The notes under the pieces: model-generated
The model's input: only the letters and a program-made list of their open reading frames with translations
Told to the model about the DNA's origin: nothing
Database searches by the model: none
Source of the DNA: Spirochaetota bacterium
GTDB lineage: Bacteria; Spirochaetota; UBA4802; UBA5550
Direction of reading: 5' to 3'
NCBI GenBank assembly: GCA_017999915.1
Contig: JAGNKX010000011.1
Coordinates: 137,258-201,257, forward strand
Length of the DNA stretch: 64,000 bases
Position numbers and translations under genes: made by a program
Shown here: in pieces, positions 33,241-42,123 of the stretch
How positions within the stretch are numbered: position 1 is the first letter of the stretch
Layout of the letters: each line of letters opens with the position of its first letter

Positions 33241-35155
33241 AGTGCTTGATCTTGCCCTCTATAGTGTCGGTCTTCTTTATCTCGTTGGATTTACGCCAGT
33301 ATTTCAGGGCGCCGTCGACGTTGCCCAGCTTGAGGTAGGTGTCGCCGATATGGTCGTACACCACGGGGTCGTTCGCGTTCGCCCTGCTCAATTGTCCTTC
33401 GGCGACAAGGAGCTTTTCGAGGGCCCGCCGGTAATTGCCCTTGCGGAAGTAGGCCCAGCCGAGGGAATCGGTATATGCCCCGTTGTCCGGCTCGATGTCC
33501 AGGGCCTTCTGGATCAGCGCCAGGGACTCGTCGATCTTCATGTTATTGTCGGCGTAGAGGTAGCCGAGGAAATTGTACGCCCGGGCGCTCTTCGGATTGT
33601 ACTTGATCGCCTTTTCAAGGGACATGATCGCATCGTCGATCTTCGAAAGCTTTTCCAGCACCACGGCCATGTAAAAATGATAGGTCTCGCTTTTCTCGTC
33701 GAGGGAGATCGCCTGCCGGATATTGCGCTCAGCGGCCGGATAATCCTCCTGCCAGATCGACAGGAGGCCCTTGAAAAAATAGGGCCGCGAATTCGACGGC
33801 TCCTGGGCCGACGCCCGGTTGAAGTAGTGTATAGCCGCGTCATACTCCTTTTTCACGCCGTAGAGATAGCCGATATGGAGCATCAGGTCAAGGTCGGGCT
33901 GCAGGCTGTTCGCCTTGATATAGTAATAGAGCGAGAGGGAATATTGCTGAGTCTCCTCGTAGGCCTTCCCCAGGTAGTAATACACGCCCGGGACCGACTC
34001 GTTGAGCTTGCTTGCCTCCATGAAACAGCGCTTGGACTCCTCGTAGAGCTTGCTGTTGAACATGAGCACGCCCGTGGTCACGTACTCGTTGAAGGCCGCG
34101 CTCGCGTCCCCCTTGCGGGCGTTGATCCGGGCCATGGCCAGGTGGACCGAGATGGTGCGCGGGGAAATCTTCACCACGCCGGCCAGGAGCTTCTCAGCCA
34201 TATCGTCCTTGCGGATGAGCTCCGAGTAGAGCCCCCAGGCCAGTATGCCGCTCATCGACCCCGCGTTCTTCGCCCTTCCCAGGAAGTTCACGGCCCTCAT
34301 GTCGTCGCGCAGGTAATAGATCCTTCCCAGTATCGACAATATAACCTTGTCGCCGGGCCGCTTTTCAATGAACTGCAGCGCGTACCGCTCGGCTGCGCCA
34401 AGGTCATGCACATCCATGCAGGTGAGGGCGAGGAAATAGATGGCGTCGATGTTTTCCTTGTTGATGGCCAGCACGTTACGGTACATCGCTATGGCTTCGG
34501 GGATATCGCCCTTGCGGTAGGCGATCGAGGCGAGGCTGAGATACGACTGTTCCTTGTAATAATCCTCGATGGGAAGCTGATCGGTCAGGGCGATAACCTT
34601 TTTATACGCAGCCGTCGCCCTGTCCGGGTCGTTCAGGTTCTTCAAATAGTGCTCGCCGAGGACGAACATGATCTGGACCGATTCCGGCTTCTCCTTCAGG
34701 TACTCTTCCAGGATCGCCGCCGCGGCATCGTAGTTCTTCTGCTTCAGGTATATATGGTAGATCCTGTTATAGACGCGCATGTCCGTTTTGTTGACGGCCA
34801 GGCTTTTGCGGGCATACTCGAGGGATGCCGCGAAATCGTTCCGGTAAAAATAGCATTCCGAGAGCTGGAAATAGATCTTGTCGGCTGGGCCGCCGGAGGC
34901 GGCGGCCTCATTGAAGCACTGGATCGCCTTTTTCAGGTAGCCGTCCCGCTCCGATGAACTCCTGTCCCGCGTGGCCAGGTTCCTGTAGTAGAGGCCCCAG
35001 CTATAGCGTGACCAGCTGGAATGGATGGAGGGCGACCCATGGCCCGCATCGTTCCGGTCATGGTTTTTTTTCTCAATGGTCGCGGCGGCCGTCACGCTCC
35101 CCGATAAGAGAATAAACGCTGCTGTACAATGAAGGATTGCAAGGAATATTTTCAA
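33227..35155 (-). CDS. Exported tetratricopeptide-repeat protein
   Basis: About 640 residues made mostly of TPR units after a signal peptide (KIFLAILHCTAAFILLSGSVTAAA). Clear repeats include AIALYRNVLAINKENIDAIYFLAL-like, YYYLGKAYEETQQYSLSLYYY, AIHYFNRASAQEPSNSRPYF and ALIQKALDIEPDNGAYTDSLGWAYFRKGNY (given in pieces). The frame is open to a TTG at 35191, but that codon lies in a dispersed repeat edge. The TTG at 35155 directly begins the signal peptide and was preferred. No ATG precedes the signal. It overlaps the lipoprotein gene and probably works with it at the outer membrane. Confidence 0.85.
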   Translation of the reverse strand: MKIFLAILHCTAAFILLSGSVTAAATIEKKNHDRNDAGHGSPSIHSSWSRYSWGLYYRNLATRDRSSSERDGYLKKAIQCFNEAAASGGPADKIYFQLSECYFYRNDFAASLEYARKSLAVNKTDMRVYNRIYHIYLKQKNYDAAAAILEEYLKEKPESVQIMFVLGEHYLKNLNDPDRATAAYKKVIALTDQLPIEDYYKEQSYLSLASIAYRKGDIPEAIAMYRNVLAINKENIDAIYFLALTCMDVHDLGAAERYALQFIEKRPGDKVILSILGRIYYLRDDMRAVNFLGRAKNAGSMSGILAWGLYSELIRKDDMAEKLLAGVVKISPRTISVHLAMARINARKGDASAAFNEYVTTGVLMFNSKLYEESKRCFMEASKLNESVPGVYYYLGKAYEETQQYSLSLYYYIKANSLQPDLDLMLHIGYLYGVKKEYDAAIHYFNRASAQEPSNSRPYFFKGLLSIWQEDYPAAERNIRQAISLDEKSETYHFYMAVVLEKLSKIDDAIMSLEKAIKYNPKSARAYNFLGYLYADNNMKIDESLALIQKALDIEPDNGAYTDSLGWAYFRKGNYRRALEKLLVAEGQLSRANANDPVVYDHIGDTYLKLGNVDGALKYWRKSNEIKKTDTIEGKIKHYEKK

Positions 35156-35176
35156 TAACCGTATCCATTGTCGATA

Positions 35177-35538
35177 ATTGACTTGTTGCAAACTGTCATT
35201 TCGACGGATCCCGTTATTACGGGATGAGGAGAAATCTTGATAGCAACGAGCCTAATATAATACAAAGATAGTATCTGTTCTCATTATTGTCAAATCTAAT
35301 TGAAATCACCCCGCGGCCGCTCCCCGGGCCTTAACGCCCCTTGGGCGCCCGGGTCATATCCCGGACCGGTCATACGGTTAATATCCGCCGGAAACGCCAA
35401 TGATATTAAAAAATTGACAAATATCAGTGTAACAATTCATATATAAAGACTGTCCGATCAGAATGAAAAAGTCTGTCATCGCGAACAAAGCGCCCCTCGA
35501 ATGGCCCGGGAACCGCGTTGAGGCGCCGCGCAATGACA
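35177..35538. repeat. Intergenic block with two dispersed-repeat-like structures
   Basis: There is no gene between 35192 and 35597. The left part carries GACTTGTTGCAAA, a reverse copy of the 27.4 kb element edge, then a CCCGTTATTACGGG hairpin inside a GTCATTTCGAC, GAGAAATCTTG motif. The right part (35474-35538) is bounded by TGTCATCGCG and CGCGCAATGACA, an inverted pair. Both look like non-autonomous intergenic repeats. Confidence 0.55.
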
Positions 35539-35597
35539 AAGGATCGTATATATTTTTGAACAGATAATAACTATGCGATATATACCGGAGGAATGAA

Positions 35598-36296
35598 ATG
35601 TTTTACGGAATAGATCCGCTCTACTGGATGATGATGGCGCCGGTCCTCATCCTTTCCCTGGTGGCCTCCCTGAAGGTCAAGAGCACCTTCAATAAATACT
35701 CAAAGGTGATGTCGGCATCGGGGATGACGGGCGCCGATGTCGCCGCGGAGCTCCTCAGGCGGAACGGCCTTACCAACGTGGCAGTCACCGAGACAGGTGG
35801 CTTTCTCTCTGACCATTACGACCCGTCAAAGAAAGTAATCCGCCTTTCCCCTAATGTTTTCAGGAGCAATTCCGTGGCCGCCATCGGGGTCGCCGCCCAC
35901 GAGACCGGCCACGCCATACAGCACGCCAGGGCCTATTCGCCCCTGGTCCTGCGCAACACCATGGTGCCGGTGGCGAACATCGGGTCCAGCCTTTCCTGGA
36001 TCATCATCCTCGCCGGCTTCATCTTCGGTTTCCTGGGCCTGGTCAAGATCGGCATCGTGCTCTTCAGCGCGGTCGTGGTCTTCCAGGTGATCACACTGCC
36101 GGTGGAATTCAACGCGTCGTCCCGCGCCAAGGAGATGCTGGCTTCCTACGGCCTGATCTCCCAGGGCGAGCTCCAGGGCGTGCGCAGCGTCCTGTCGGCG
36201 GCGGCCATGACCTATGTCGCCGCTGCCGCCTCCTCCATCGTGACCCTGATCTACTTCCTCATCAGGGCGGGACTCCTGGGCGGAAGGGACGATTAA
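35598..36296 (+). CDS. YugP-type membrane zinc metallopeptidase
   Basis: A 232-residue membrane protein with an N-terminal helix (LYWMMMAPVLILSLVASL), a cytoplasmic or extracytoplasmic catalytic region and two to three C-terminal helices. The zinc site VAAHETGHAIQHA (HExxH) is near residue 97, and ITLPVEFNASSRAKEML near 175 supplies the third ligand region of this family. The conserved GFLSDHYDPSKKVIRLSP block is typical of YugP (PF04298). The ATG follows CGGAGGAATGAA. The substrate is unknown. Confidence 0.9.
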   Translation: MFYGIDPLYWMMMAPVLILSLVASLKVKSTFNKYSKVMSASGMTGADVAAELLRRNGLTNVAVTETGGFLSDHYDPSKKVIRLSPNVFRSNSVAAIGVAAHETGHAIQHARAYSPLVLRNTMVPVANIGSSLSWIIILAGFIFGFLGLVKIGIVLFSAVVVFQVITLPVEFNASSRAKEMLASYGLISQGELQGVRSVLSAAAMTYVAAAASSIVTLIYFLIRAGLLGGRDD

Positions 36297-36428
36297 TTTT
36301 TTTCTTGAAATAACCGGACATGCCGGCTATAATGCGGCGTGAAGAGGCGGAAACCCGCTCCTGCCGGATAACATCCATCATGCGGAGTCGGACAGAGCCC
36401 GTATCAAGGCGTCGGGGCGAGGAGTGCA

Positions 36429-37391
36429 TTGAGCTGGCAATCTATGAACATCAAAAAAGCGCTGCACACATTAAAAATCGTCGCACTGAAACCGATCAGG
36501 GCCCTGAAGGACTTCCTGCTCGTCGATCTCCGCACGGTCATGAAAAACTTCGGCGACCATGACGGCGAGCTGTCCACCTGCGCCCTGGCCTTTTTTCTCC
36601 TTATATCCTTCATTCCCCTCTCGCTGGTCATCATCGCCATCATGAGCTTCTTCTACAAGTCCGACGCCCTGGCCGCGTTTTACACCACCCAGCTCAAGAG
36701 CCAGCTCCCCTCGATCGACATCGAGCGCTTCATCTCCGTCATCGACCGGATCATCTACAAGAAGCGCTACCTGGCCTTCATCTGGGTGCCCTTCCTGTTC
36801 TGGTGGGGCAGCTTCGTTTTCGACATCATCGAGCGCGGCCTGGAAAAGGCCTTCCGCATCGGCGAGAGCAGGAAGTACTGGAAGGCGAAGATCCGCCACT
36901 TCTTCATCATCATTGGCATGGCCACCTCCATACTGATCATCACCCTGTTCTCGAATTTCATCGCCGTACTGAAGAACATGGACCTTGCGCTGCTGATGGA
37001 AGAGAACCTCAACAAGGTCGGCATCCTGAACACCTTCATCACCGCGGTGGAGGAGATCCCACTGATCATATCCTCCGTTACGACCCTGGTCATGAACACC
37101 GTGCTGATATTCATAATCTACCGCTTCATCCCGCCGAAAAAGCTTACGAACATGTCCCTTTTCAAGGGGGCACTCTTCGCATCTTTCAGCTACGAAGTGG
37201 TGAAGTCCCTTTTTTCCTATTACATCAGGGAGATAAACGACTACACGTCCATCTTCGGCTCCCTGAACACCATCGTCATCTTGATGATATGGATATGGTA
37301 CACCTGCTTCCTCTTCATCATCGGCGCGGAGATGGCGTGGGTCTTTTACGAGAAAAGCGAGGAGGGCCGGGAGCTCAGTTTCGACAAGTAG
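36429..37391 (+). CDS. YihY/virulence factor BrkB family membrane protein
   Basis: A 320-residue protein with six membrane helices in the YihY/BrkB pattern: CALAFFLLISFIPLSLVIIA near residue 52, FIWVPFLFWWGSFVFDIIERGL near 120, and GSLNTIVILMIWIWYTCFLFIIGAEMAWVF near 275 (read in pieces). The family was once labelled ribonuclease BN, which is wrong; function is unclear. A TTG at 36429 follows GAGGAG at short spacing; the ATG at 36444 is the alternative. Confidence 0.88.
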   Translation: MSWQSMNIKKALHTLKIVALKPIRALKDFLLVDLRTVMKNFGDHDGELSTCALAFFLLISFIPLSLVIIAIMSFFYKSDALAAFYTTQLKSQLPSIDIERFISVIDRIIYKKRYLAFIWVPFLFWWGSFVFDIIERGLEKAFRIGESRKYWKAKIRHFFIIIGMATSILIITLFSNFIAVLKNMDLALLMEENLNKVGILNTFITAVEEIPLIISSVTTLVMNTVLIFIIYRFIPPKKLTNMSLFKGALFASFSYEVVKSLFSYYIREINDYTSIFGSLNTIVILMIWIWYTCFLFIIGAEMAWVFYEKSEEGRELSFDK

Positions 37392-37424
37392 TATCCTTAA
37401 ATACCACGTGAAGGAGGCGCCGCC

Positions 37425-38753
37425 ATGGCAACCGCGCAGAGGGCACCGGGCAAGGAGATTTTCGGATGGGCCATGTTCGATTTCGCGAACTCGTCCTACA
37501 CCACGGTCATCATCACCGTCGTATTCTGCGTCATCTTTCCAAAATTAATCGTCGGAGACGCCCCCGAGTTCCGCCTGGGCAATCTCCTCTGGAGCGCCTC
37601 CCTTTCCATCAGCTACCTGGTGGTGCTGCTGTCGGCGCCGCTCTTCGGCGCCATCATGGACTATACGGCGGCAAAGAAAAAATTCCTCTTCGGCAGCTAT
37701 GTCCTGACCATTGTGGCCACGGCCGGCCTCTACTTTGTGTCCCCGGGGAGCGTCGCCCTGGCCATGGTCCTCATCATCCTGTCGAATATCGGCTTCTCCT
37801 ATAGCGAATCCTTCGTTTCAAGCTTCCTTCCCGGCCTGGGCCCGCCGGAGGACCTGGGGAAGATCTCCGGCTACGCCTGGGGGCTCGGATATTTCGGCGG
37901 CCTGTCGTCGACGGCCATGGTCCTCTTCGGTCTCGGGGCTCTCACCATGGAGAACTTCCCGAACCTCCGCCTGGTGGGACCCATCACCGGCGCCTTTTTT
38001 CTCGTCGCCGCCATCCCCACCTTCCTCTGGGTGAAGGAGCGCGGCGCGGCCCGGGCCCTTCCGGCCGGAGACAACTATTTCACCCTCGGCTTCAAGCGGC
38101 TGAAGAAAACCTTCGTCGACATCAGGGACTACCGGGACCTCATCATCCTGCTGGCCTCCTTCTTCTTCGCCTACGCGGGCCTCTCGATCGTGATCAGCTT
38201 CGCCTTCATCTACGGGGACCAGGTGATCAAGTGGACGGGGCTGGTGCAGATGATCATGTTCATCCTCACCCAGCTGACCGCCGCGGGAGGAGCGCTCCTC
38301 TTCGGCTTTTTCCAGGACCGGTGGGGCGCCAAGGGCACCCTGGTATCGACCCTGGTCCTCTGGGTCGCATCGGTCACGATGATCTACGGAGTCGAGCCGC
38401 TGACGGGGTTCCTGAACGGCCTCCTCGGAACGTCCTGGGAGGTACAGCACGTGTTCCTGGTGATCGGGTCCCTGGCGGGGATGGGCCTCGGCGCCACCCA
38501 GTCGGCGTGCCGCGCCATGGTGGGGCTCTTTTCCCCTGACACGAAATCGGGGGAATTCTACGGCCTCTGGAACCTCACCGGCAAACTCGCCGCCATCGTG
38601 GGGCTCATGGGGATCGGCATCCTCCAGCACAGCTTCGGCATGAAAAACGCGATCCTGGCCTGCTCGGTTTTTTTCTTCATCGCCATCGTAATCGCGCTCT
38701 TCGTGAACATCGAGAGGGGCAAGGCCTCGGCGGCCGAACACGCCGGCGAATAG
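37425..38753 (+). CDS. MFS transporter, UMF1/Atg22-like family
   Basis: A 442-residue protein with about twelve membrane helices. The N-terminal EIFGWAMFDFANSSYTTVI, then YLVVLLSAPLFGAIMDYTAAKK, and the later YAWGLGYFGG are hallmarks of the UMF1 family, related to yeast vacuolar Atg22 effluxers. RALMV-type loop sequence near GATQSACRAMVGLFSP (about residue 360) fits the second MFS half. It probably exports small metabolites such as amino acids. The ATG follows GAAGGAGG. Confidence 0.9.
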   Translation: MATAQRAPGKEIFGWAMFDFANSSYTTVIITVVFCVIFPKLIVGDAPEFRLGNLLWSASLSISYLVVLLSAPLFGAIMDYTAAKKKFLFGSYVLTIVATAGLYFVSPGSVALAMVLIILSNIGFSYSESFVSSFLPGLGPPEDLGKISGYAWGLGYFGGLSSTAMVLFGLGALTMENFPNLRLVGPITGAFFLVAAIPTFLWVKERGAARALPAGDNYFTLGFKRLKKTFVDIRDYRDLIILLASFFFAYAGLSIVISFAFIYGDQVIKWTGLVQMIMFILTQLTAAGGALLFGFFQDRWGAKGTLVSTLVLWVASVTMIYGVEPLTGFLNGLLGTSWEVQHVFLVIGSLAGMGLGATQSACRAMVGLFSPDTKSGEFYGLWNLTGKLAAIVGLMGIGILQHSFGMKNAILACSVFFFIAIVIALFVNIERGKASAAEHAGE

Positions 38754-38784
38754 CGGGGCCGCCGGGCGGCGGCCATTGACATGG

Positions 38785-40236
38785 TCACTCCACGCTCCCG
38801 GCCACGCCGGCGAGCTTCTTCGCGATCTTCTGCTTTTCCTTCATGTTCGCCAGCCGCCCTATCATGATCCGCTGGGCCTGGGGCGAGCCGGCGCCGTGCA
38901 TCGATTCGGTGAGATACCCCACCGCGGCGGAGCCCATGGTCAGGTTCTCGATGAGCCGGAGGATGCGCACCCGGTCCTCGGTGAGGACGCCGCTCCGCCC
39001 CTGCAGGTACTTCTTCACCCATTTCCCCGTCTCGGGCGACGCGAGGTCCCCCTCCGACGGGCAGGTGACCATGAGGCCCCCGGCGATGTCCTGGGCCAGG
39101 CGCGCGATCTCGTAGGGGAAGCGGGTCACGTTCTGCTTGTGCACGTTGGCCAGGAGGGTGTCCACGTACCAGGTCCCGCTCGGCTCCCGGTGGCCCTCGG
39201 CGGCGCAGGCGATGCACCCGCAGTAGAGGGTCTCGTTGAGGTGGTTCATCTCGATGATCTTGTCCTTCACGTGGGAGGCCCTGTCCGCGCCGTTGTATTC
39301 GGCCGCAGTCTGGGCGGCGCCGATGAGGACGTCCCCCACGCCGACCTTGCAGGCGTAGCTCTGGCGGTGATAGGAGGCGAACTGCTCCACCAGCTGGCCG
39401 GAAAAATCATGCTCCCTGAACATGAAGACCCTCTCCCGGGGCACGAACACGTTATCGAACACGATCAGCGCCTCGTGGCCGCCGAAGAGGGCGTTGCCCC
39501 GGTCGATGGTACCCTCCTCGAGCTTCCTGGTGTCGCAGGACTGCCGGCCCATGATGTAGGTGACGCCGGCGGCGTCGCTCGGCACTGCAAAGGACACGGC
39601 GTAGTCACGGTCCTCCACGCCCATGGTCATCGTGGGCATCACGATGACCTCGTGGGAATTCACCGCGCCGGTCTGGTGGGCCTTGGCGCCGCGGACGACG
39701 ATGCCCTCCTTCCGCTCCTCCACGACCCTGAGGAACAGGTCCGGGTCCTGCTGCCGGTGCGGCGGCAGCGAACGGTCCCCCTTGGGGTCGGTCATGGCGC
39801 CGTCGCACACCAGGTCGCTCTCCTGGACGTAGGCCAGGTACGCGAGGAAGCGCCTGTTATAGTCGGTCCCGTATTTCCTATCGATGTCGAAGGTCGTCAT
39901 GGACAGGGCGTTCAATGCGTCCATGCCGACGCAGCGCTGGAAGCAGCACCCGGTGAGAGACCCCAGGAGCCTCCCCATCTTGCTCTTTTTGACCAGGTCG
40001 TCCGCGCTTTGATGGATATGGGTGAAGCGGTTTATCTTCTTGCCGGTGATATGGGACGTGGCGGTCATGATCTCCCCATATTCCGGCTTCATGGCCAGGG
40101 CGTAGGTCACGGCCACGGCGTTCAGGGAGGGGCGGATGATCCCGTTGTCCACCACGTTGTCCACCCTCTTCCCGAACATGTACACGTTCAGGTTCAGCTT
40201 TCGAAGGCTTTCGATGTACTCCTGCGGTGTTTTCAT
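38785..40236 (-). CDS. 4-hydroxybutyryl-CoA dehydratase / vinylacetyl-CoA isomerase family flavoprotein
   Basis: A 483-residue protein of the 4-hydroxyphenylacetate 3-hydroxylase fold. GCCFQRCVGMDAL near residue 100 supplies a CxxxC pair, and YHRQSYACKVGVGD near 290 supplies a His and Cys; in 4-hydroxybutyryl-CoA dehydratase these four positions bind a [4Fe-4S] cluster that acts with FAD. EYNGADRASHVKDKI and DIAGGLMVTCPSEGDL are also family-typical. The enzyme would convert 4-hydroxybutyryl-CoA to crotonyl-CoA and isomerise vinylacetyl-CoA. A crotonase gene lies 18 bases upstream on the same strand. It starts after AAGGAGGACCC. Substrate preference is inferred. Confidence 0.9.
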   Translation of the reverse strand: MKTPQEYIESLRKLNLNVYMFGKRVDNVVDNGIIRPSLNAVAVTYALAMKPEYGEIMTATSHITGKKINRFTHIHQSADDLVKKSKMGRLLGSLTGCCFQRCVGMDALNALSMTTFDIDRKYGTDYNRRFLAYLAYVQESDLVCDGAMTDPKGDRSLPPHRQQDPDLFLRVVEERKEGIVVRGAKAHQTGAVNSHEVIVMPTMTMGVEDRDYAVSFAVPSDAAGVTYIMGRQSCDTRKLEEGTIDRGNALFGGHEALIVFDNVFVPRERVFMFREHDFSGQLVEQFASYHRQSYACKVGVGDVLIGAAQTAAEYNGADRASHVKDKIIEMNHLNETLYCGCIACAAEGHREPSGTWYVDTLLANVHKQNVTRFPYEIARLAQDIAGGLMVTCPSEGDLASPETGKWVKKYLQGRSGVLTEDRVRILRLIENLTMGSAAVGYLTESMHGAGSPQAQRIMIGRLANMKEKQKIAKKLAGVAGSVE

Positions 40237-40254
40237 GATGGGTCCTCCTTGGGA

Positions 40255-41025
40255 TCATTTCCCGGTAAAGACCGGTTTTCTTTTTTCAAGGAATGCCTTC
40301 ATTCCTTCCTTCTGGTCGGCCGTGGTGAAGAGCTCGGCGAAACCCTTTTCCTCGAAGGCGACGCCTATTTTGATGTCCCTTCCCAGGCCGTAGTTGATCA
40401 CCCCCTTGGCGATGCGGATGGCCGCCGGCGCCTGCCTGGCCAGCTGGGCCGCCATCTCCAGGGCCTCTGTGACGGGGTCTCCCTCGGCGACCCTGTCGCA
40501 GAGCCCGTACCGGAGAGCGGTTTCAGCGTCGACGCTCTTTCCCAGGAAGATCATCTCCTTGGCCCGGCTCGGACCGATGAGCTTGGGCAGGCGCTGCGTG
40601 GCGCCGGCCCCGGGGAATATGCCCAGCTTAATTTCAGGCGATCCAAGCTTCGCGTCCCGTGAACAGATCCTGAAATCACAGGCCAGGGCGAGCTCGAGGC
40701 CCCCTCCCAGGACGAAACCTGACAGGGCGGCAATCGTGGGCACCGGAAGATCCTCCAGTGCGTTGAAGGCGTCATTGTAGGCGAAGGCGGGCACCTCCGC
40801 GGGGGTGAGGTCCACCATCGATCCGACATCGGCGCCGGCGGCGAAATTACTCCCGCTGCCCCATATCACCAGGGCCCTGGCCGATTCATCGGCCGCAATC
40901 ACCCGCACGGCGTCGAGGATCTCATCCGCCATGGCGCGGTTCAGCGCGTTCAGCACGTCGGGCCGGTCCAGCACGATCCGCGCGATCCCGTTTTCTCTGC
41001 TATACCGTATGTGTCGGTATTCCAT
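40255..41025 (-). CDS. Enoyl-CoA hydratase/isomerase (crotonase type)
   Basis: A 256-residue crotonase. Both catalytic Glu positions are present: GGGLELALACDFRI near residue 107 and LGSPEIKLGIFPGAGATQRL near 130; FAAGADVGSM gives the oxyanion region. Two glutamates favour true hydration of crotonyl-CoA to 3-hydroxybutyryl-CoA. An open frame extends further upstream, but the ATG at 41025 has AGGAGG at eight bases and starts MEYRHIRYSREN. It is first in an operon with the 4-hydroxybutyryl-CoA dehydratase-like gene, forming consecutive steps of 4-hydroxybutyrate breakdown. Confidence 0.93.
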   Translation of the reverse strand: MEYRHIRYSRENGIARIVLDRPDVLNALNRAMADEILDAVRVIAADESARALVIWGSGSNFAAGADVGSMVDLTPAEVPAFAYNDAFNALEDLPVPTIAALSGFVLGGGLELALACDFRICSRDAKLGSPEIKLGIFPGAGATQRLPKLIGPSRAKEMIFLGKSVDAETALRYGLCDRVAEGDPVTEALEMAAQLARQAPAAIRIAKGVINYGLGRDIKIGVAFEEKGFAELFTTADQKEGMKAFLEKRKPVFTGK

Positions 41026-41059
41026 CGAATGCACCTCCTGGCTGATAATCGCTCCGCTA

Positions 41060-41208
41060 TTTAGCAGTTTGCTGAAAAATAGCAAACTGCTAAACGATAC
41101 ATGGATGTATCGCCATTTTTCGAGGCATTAGCCGAGAAAAATGTGAGGTTTTACGAATTCACTTCGTAAAACCGACCCTGAAAAACTCCAAGGAGGGAGT
41201 TTTTCAGG
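41060..41208. repeat. Array of four consecutive hairpins upstream of the crotonase gene
   Basis: Four stems follow one another: 41060-41094 (14-pair perfect stem, loop GAAAAAT), 41114-41143 (CATTTTTC with GAAAAATG plus inner GGC/GCC), 41147-41173 (GGTTTTACGAA with TTCGTAAAACC), and 41177-41208 (CCTGAAAAACTCC with GGAGTTTTTCAGG). All lie between the crotonase start and a TetR-type operator, so they would be in the crotonase mRNA leader if transcription begins near 41220. Alternatively they are back-to-back terminators or insertions of small repeats. Confidence 0.75.
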
Positions 41209-41218
41209 AAACTGTTAG

Positions 41219-41237
41219 TTAATGAACGACCATTAAT
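41219..41237. promoter_or_regulatory. TetR-type operator 1
   Basis: TTAATGAACGACCATTAAT is a near-palindrome that matches the site at 41946 at 17 of 19 positions. It lies between the TetR gene and the crotonase gene, about 195 bases upstream of the crotonase start. Confidence 0.7.
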
Positions 41238-41277
41238 TTATATACGCGGCCGACGCCCCTCGGCGGGCCGGTACCGT

Positions 41278-41892
41278 CTATTTCTTCAGTAAGGACTCTC
41301 CGCCTCCGAGGCCGCGCAGGGCGAACCTGAACATGAGCTCTATGATCTCATCAACGGAATATCGCCCCTTCGGGGAATACCATATCCGCGACCGCGCTAT
41401 GATCGACCCGATGCTGAACACGGCGATCTTGTCATCGATGTCCCTGGCGAACAGGCCCGCCTTTTTTCCCCGGCGCACGATGGCGGCGCCGATGGCGTCA
41501 TAATCGTCCCTGAGCCTGATTATTTTCTTCCGGTTGGCCGGCGTCAGGTTCTTCAGTCCCACGTCGAAGAGCAGCTTCGAGGAGCTTTTTTCCCCGAGGG
41601 TCAGCTTCACGTGGTTTTCTATCATCAGGCGCAGGGCCTCCACCGGGTCCACGGCTTCGTCGTCCCTGAGGTACCGGATGGGTGAGACGATATCCATCAT
41701 CTCCTGATAGAGGATCTCGAACAGGATGGTTTCCTTGCTGTCGAAAAAGTTGTAGATGTTCGCCGGCCGGAACCCGCAGGCGGCGGCTATGTCCTTCATG
41801 CTCGTTTCCGCGTAGCCCTTTTCCCAGAAGAGCCTGCTCGATTCCGCGATGATCAATTCCTGCTGTGTTGTACGGTTCTTTCTCTCAGCCAT
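41278..41892 (-). CDS. TetR-family transcriptional regulator of the acyl-CoA cluster
   Basis: A 204-residue regulator. The HTH lies at residues 10-56: ELIIAESSRLFWEKGYAETS, MKDIAAACGFRPANIYNFF, DSKETILFEIL. The ligand domain resembles acyl-CoA-responsive members. It lies between a CoA-transferase gene and the crotonase/dehydratase operon, and near-identical operators flank it (41219 and 41946), so it probably represses itself, the divergent CoA-transferase and the crotonase operon. The ATG follows GGGAGAGGGCG. Confidence 0.92.
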   Translation of the reverse strand: MAERKNRTTQQELIIAESSRLFWEKGYAETSMKDIAAACGFRPANIYNFFDSKETILFEILYQEMMDIVSPIRYLRDDEAVDPVEALRLMIENHVKLTLGEKSSSKLLFDVGLKNLTPANRKKIIRLRDDYDAIGAAIVRRGKKAGLFARDIDDKIAVFSIGSIIARSRIWYSPKGRYSVDEIIELMFRFALRGLGGGESLLKK

Positions 41893-41945
41893 CGCCCTCT
41901 CCCTGTCCGGCTGCGGCCGGGGACGGGATCACCTGCCGCCACATG

Positions 41946-41964
41946 TTAATGAATGACCATTCAT
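41946..41964. promoter_or_regulatory. TetR-type operator 2
   Basis: TTAATGAATGACCATTCAT has a perfect ATGAAT/ATTCAT dyad. It lies about 55 bases upstream of the tetR start and between tetR and the divergent CoA-transferase gene, so one site could control both promoters. Confidence 0.72.
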
Positions 41965-42123
41965 CTTCTTCAATTTCCTTGTCAATAACAAAACGGCCCG
42001 GCAGGAACGAATCATCATCGCTATTTTTATACCGATCGTGAAATTATCCTTGCATGAACTGTCCTATCGGAGTAGCGTGAAAGCCGGCCGGTATATACAT
42101 ATACGCACAGAAGGAGCGCCGCC

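Noticed and set aside
33128..34957. 609-codon + strand frame opposite the TPR gene
   Set aside because: Composition is that of an antisense shadow; the minus strand holds a clear signal peptide and TPR repeats.
38776..40662. 628-codon + strand frame opposite the dehydratase
   Set aside because: Low-complexity shadow of the 4-hydroxybutyryl-CoA dehydratase and crotonase genes.
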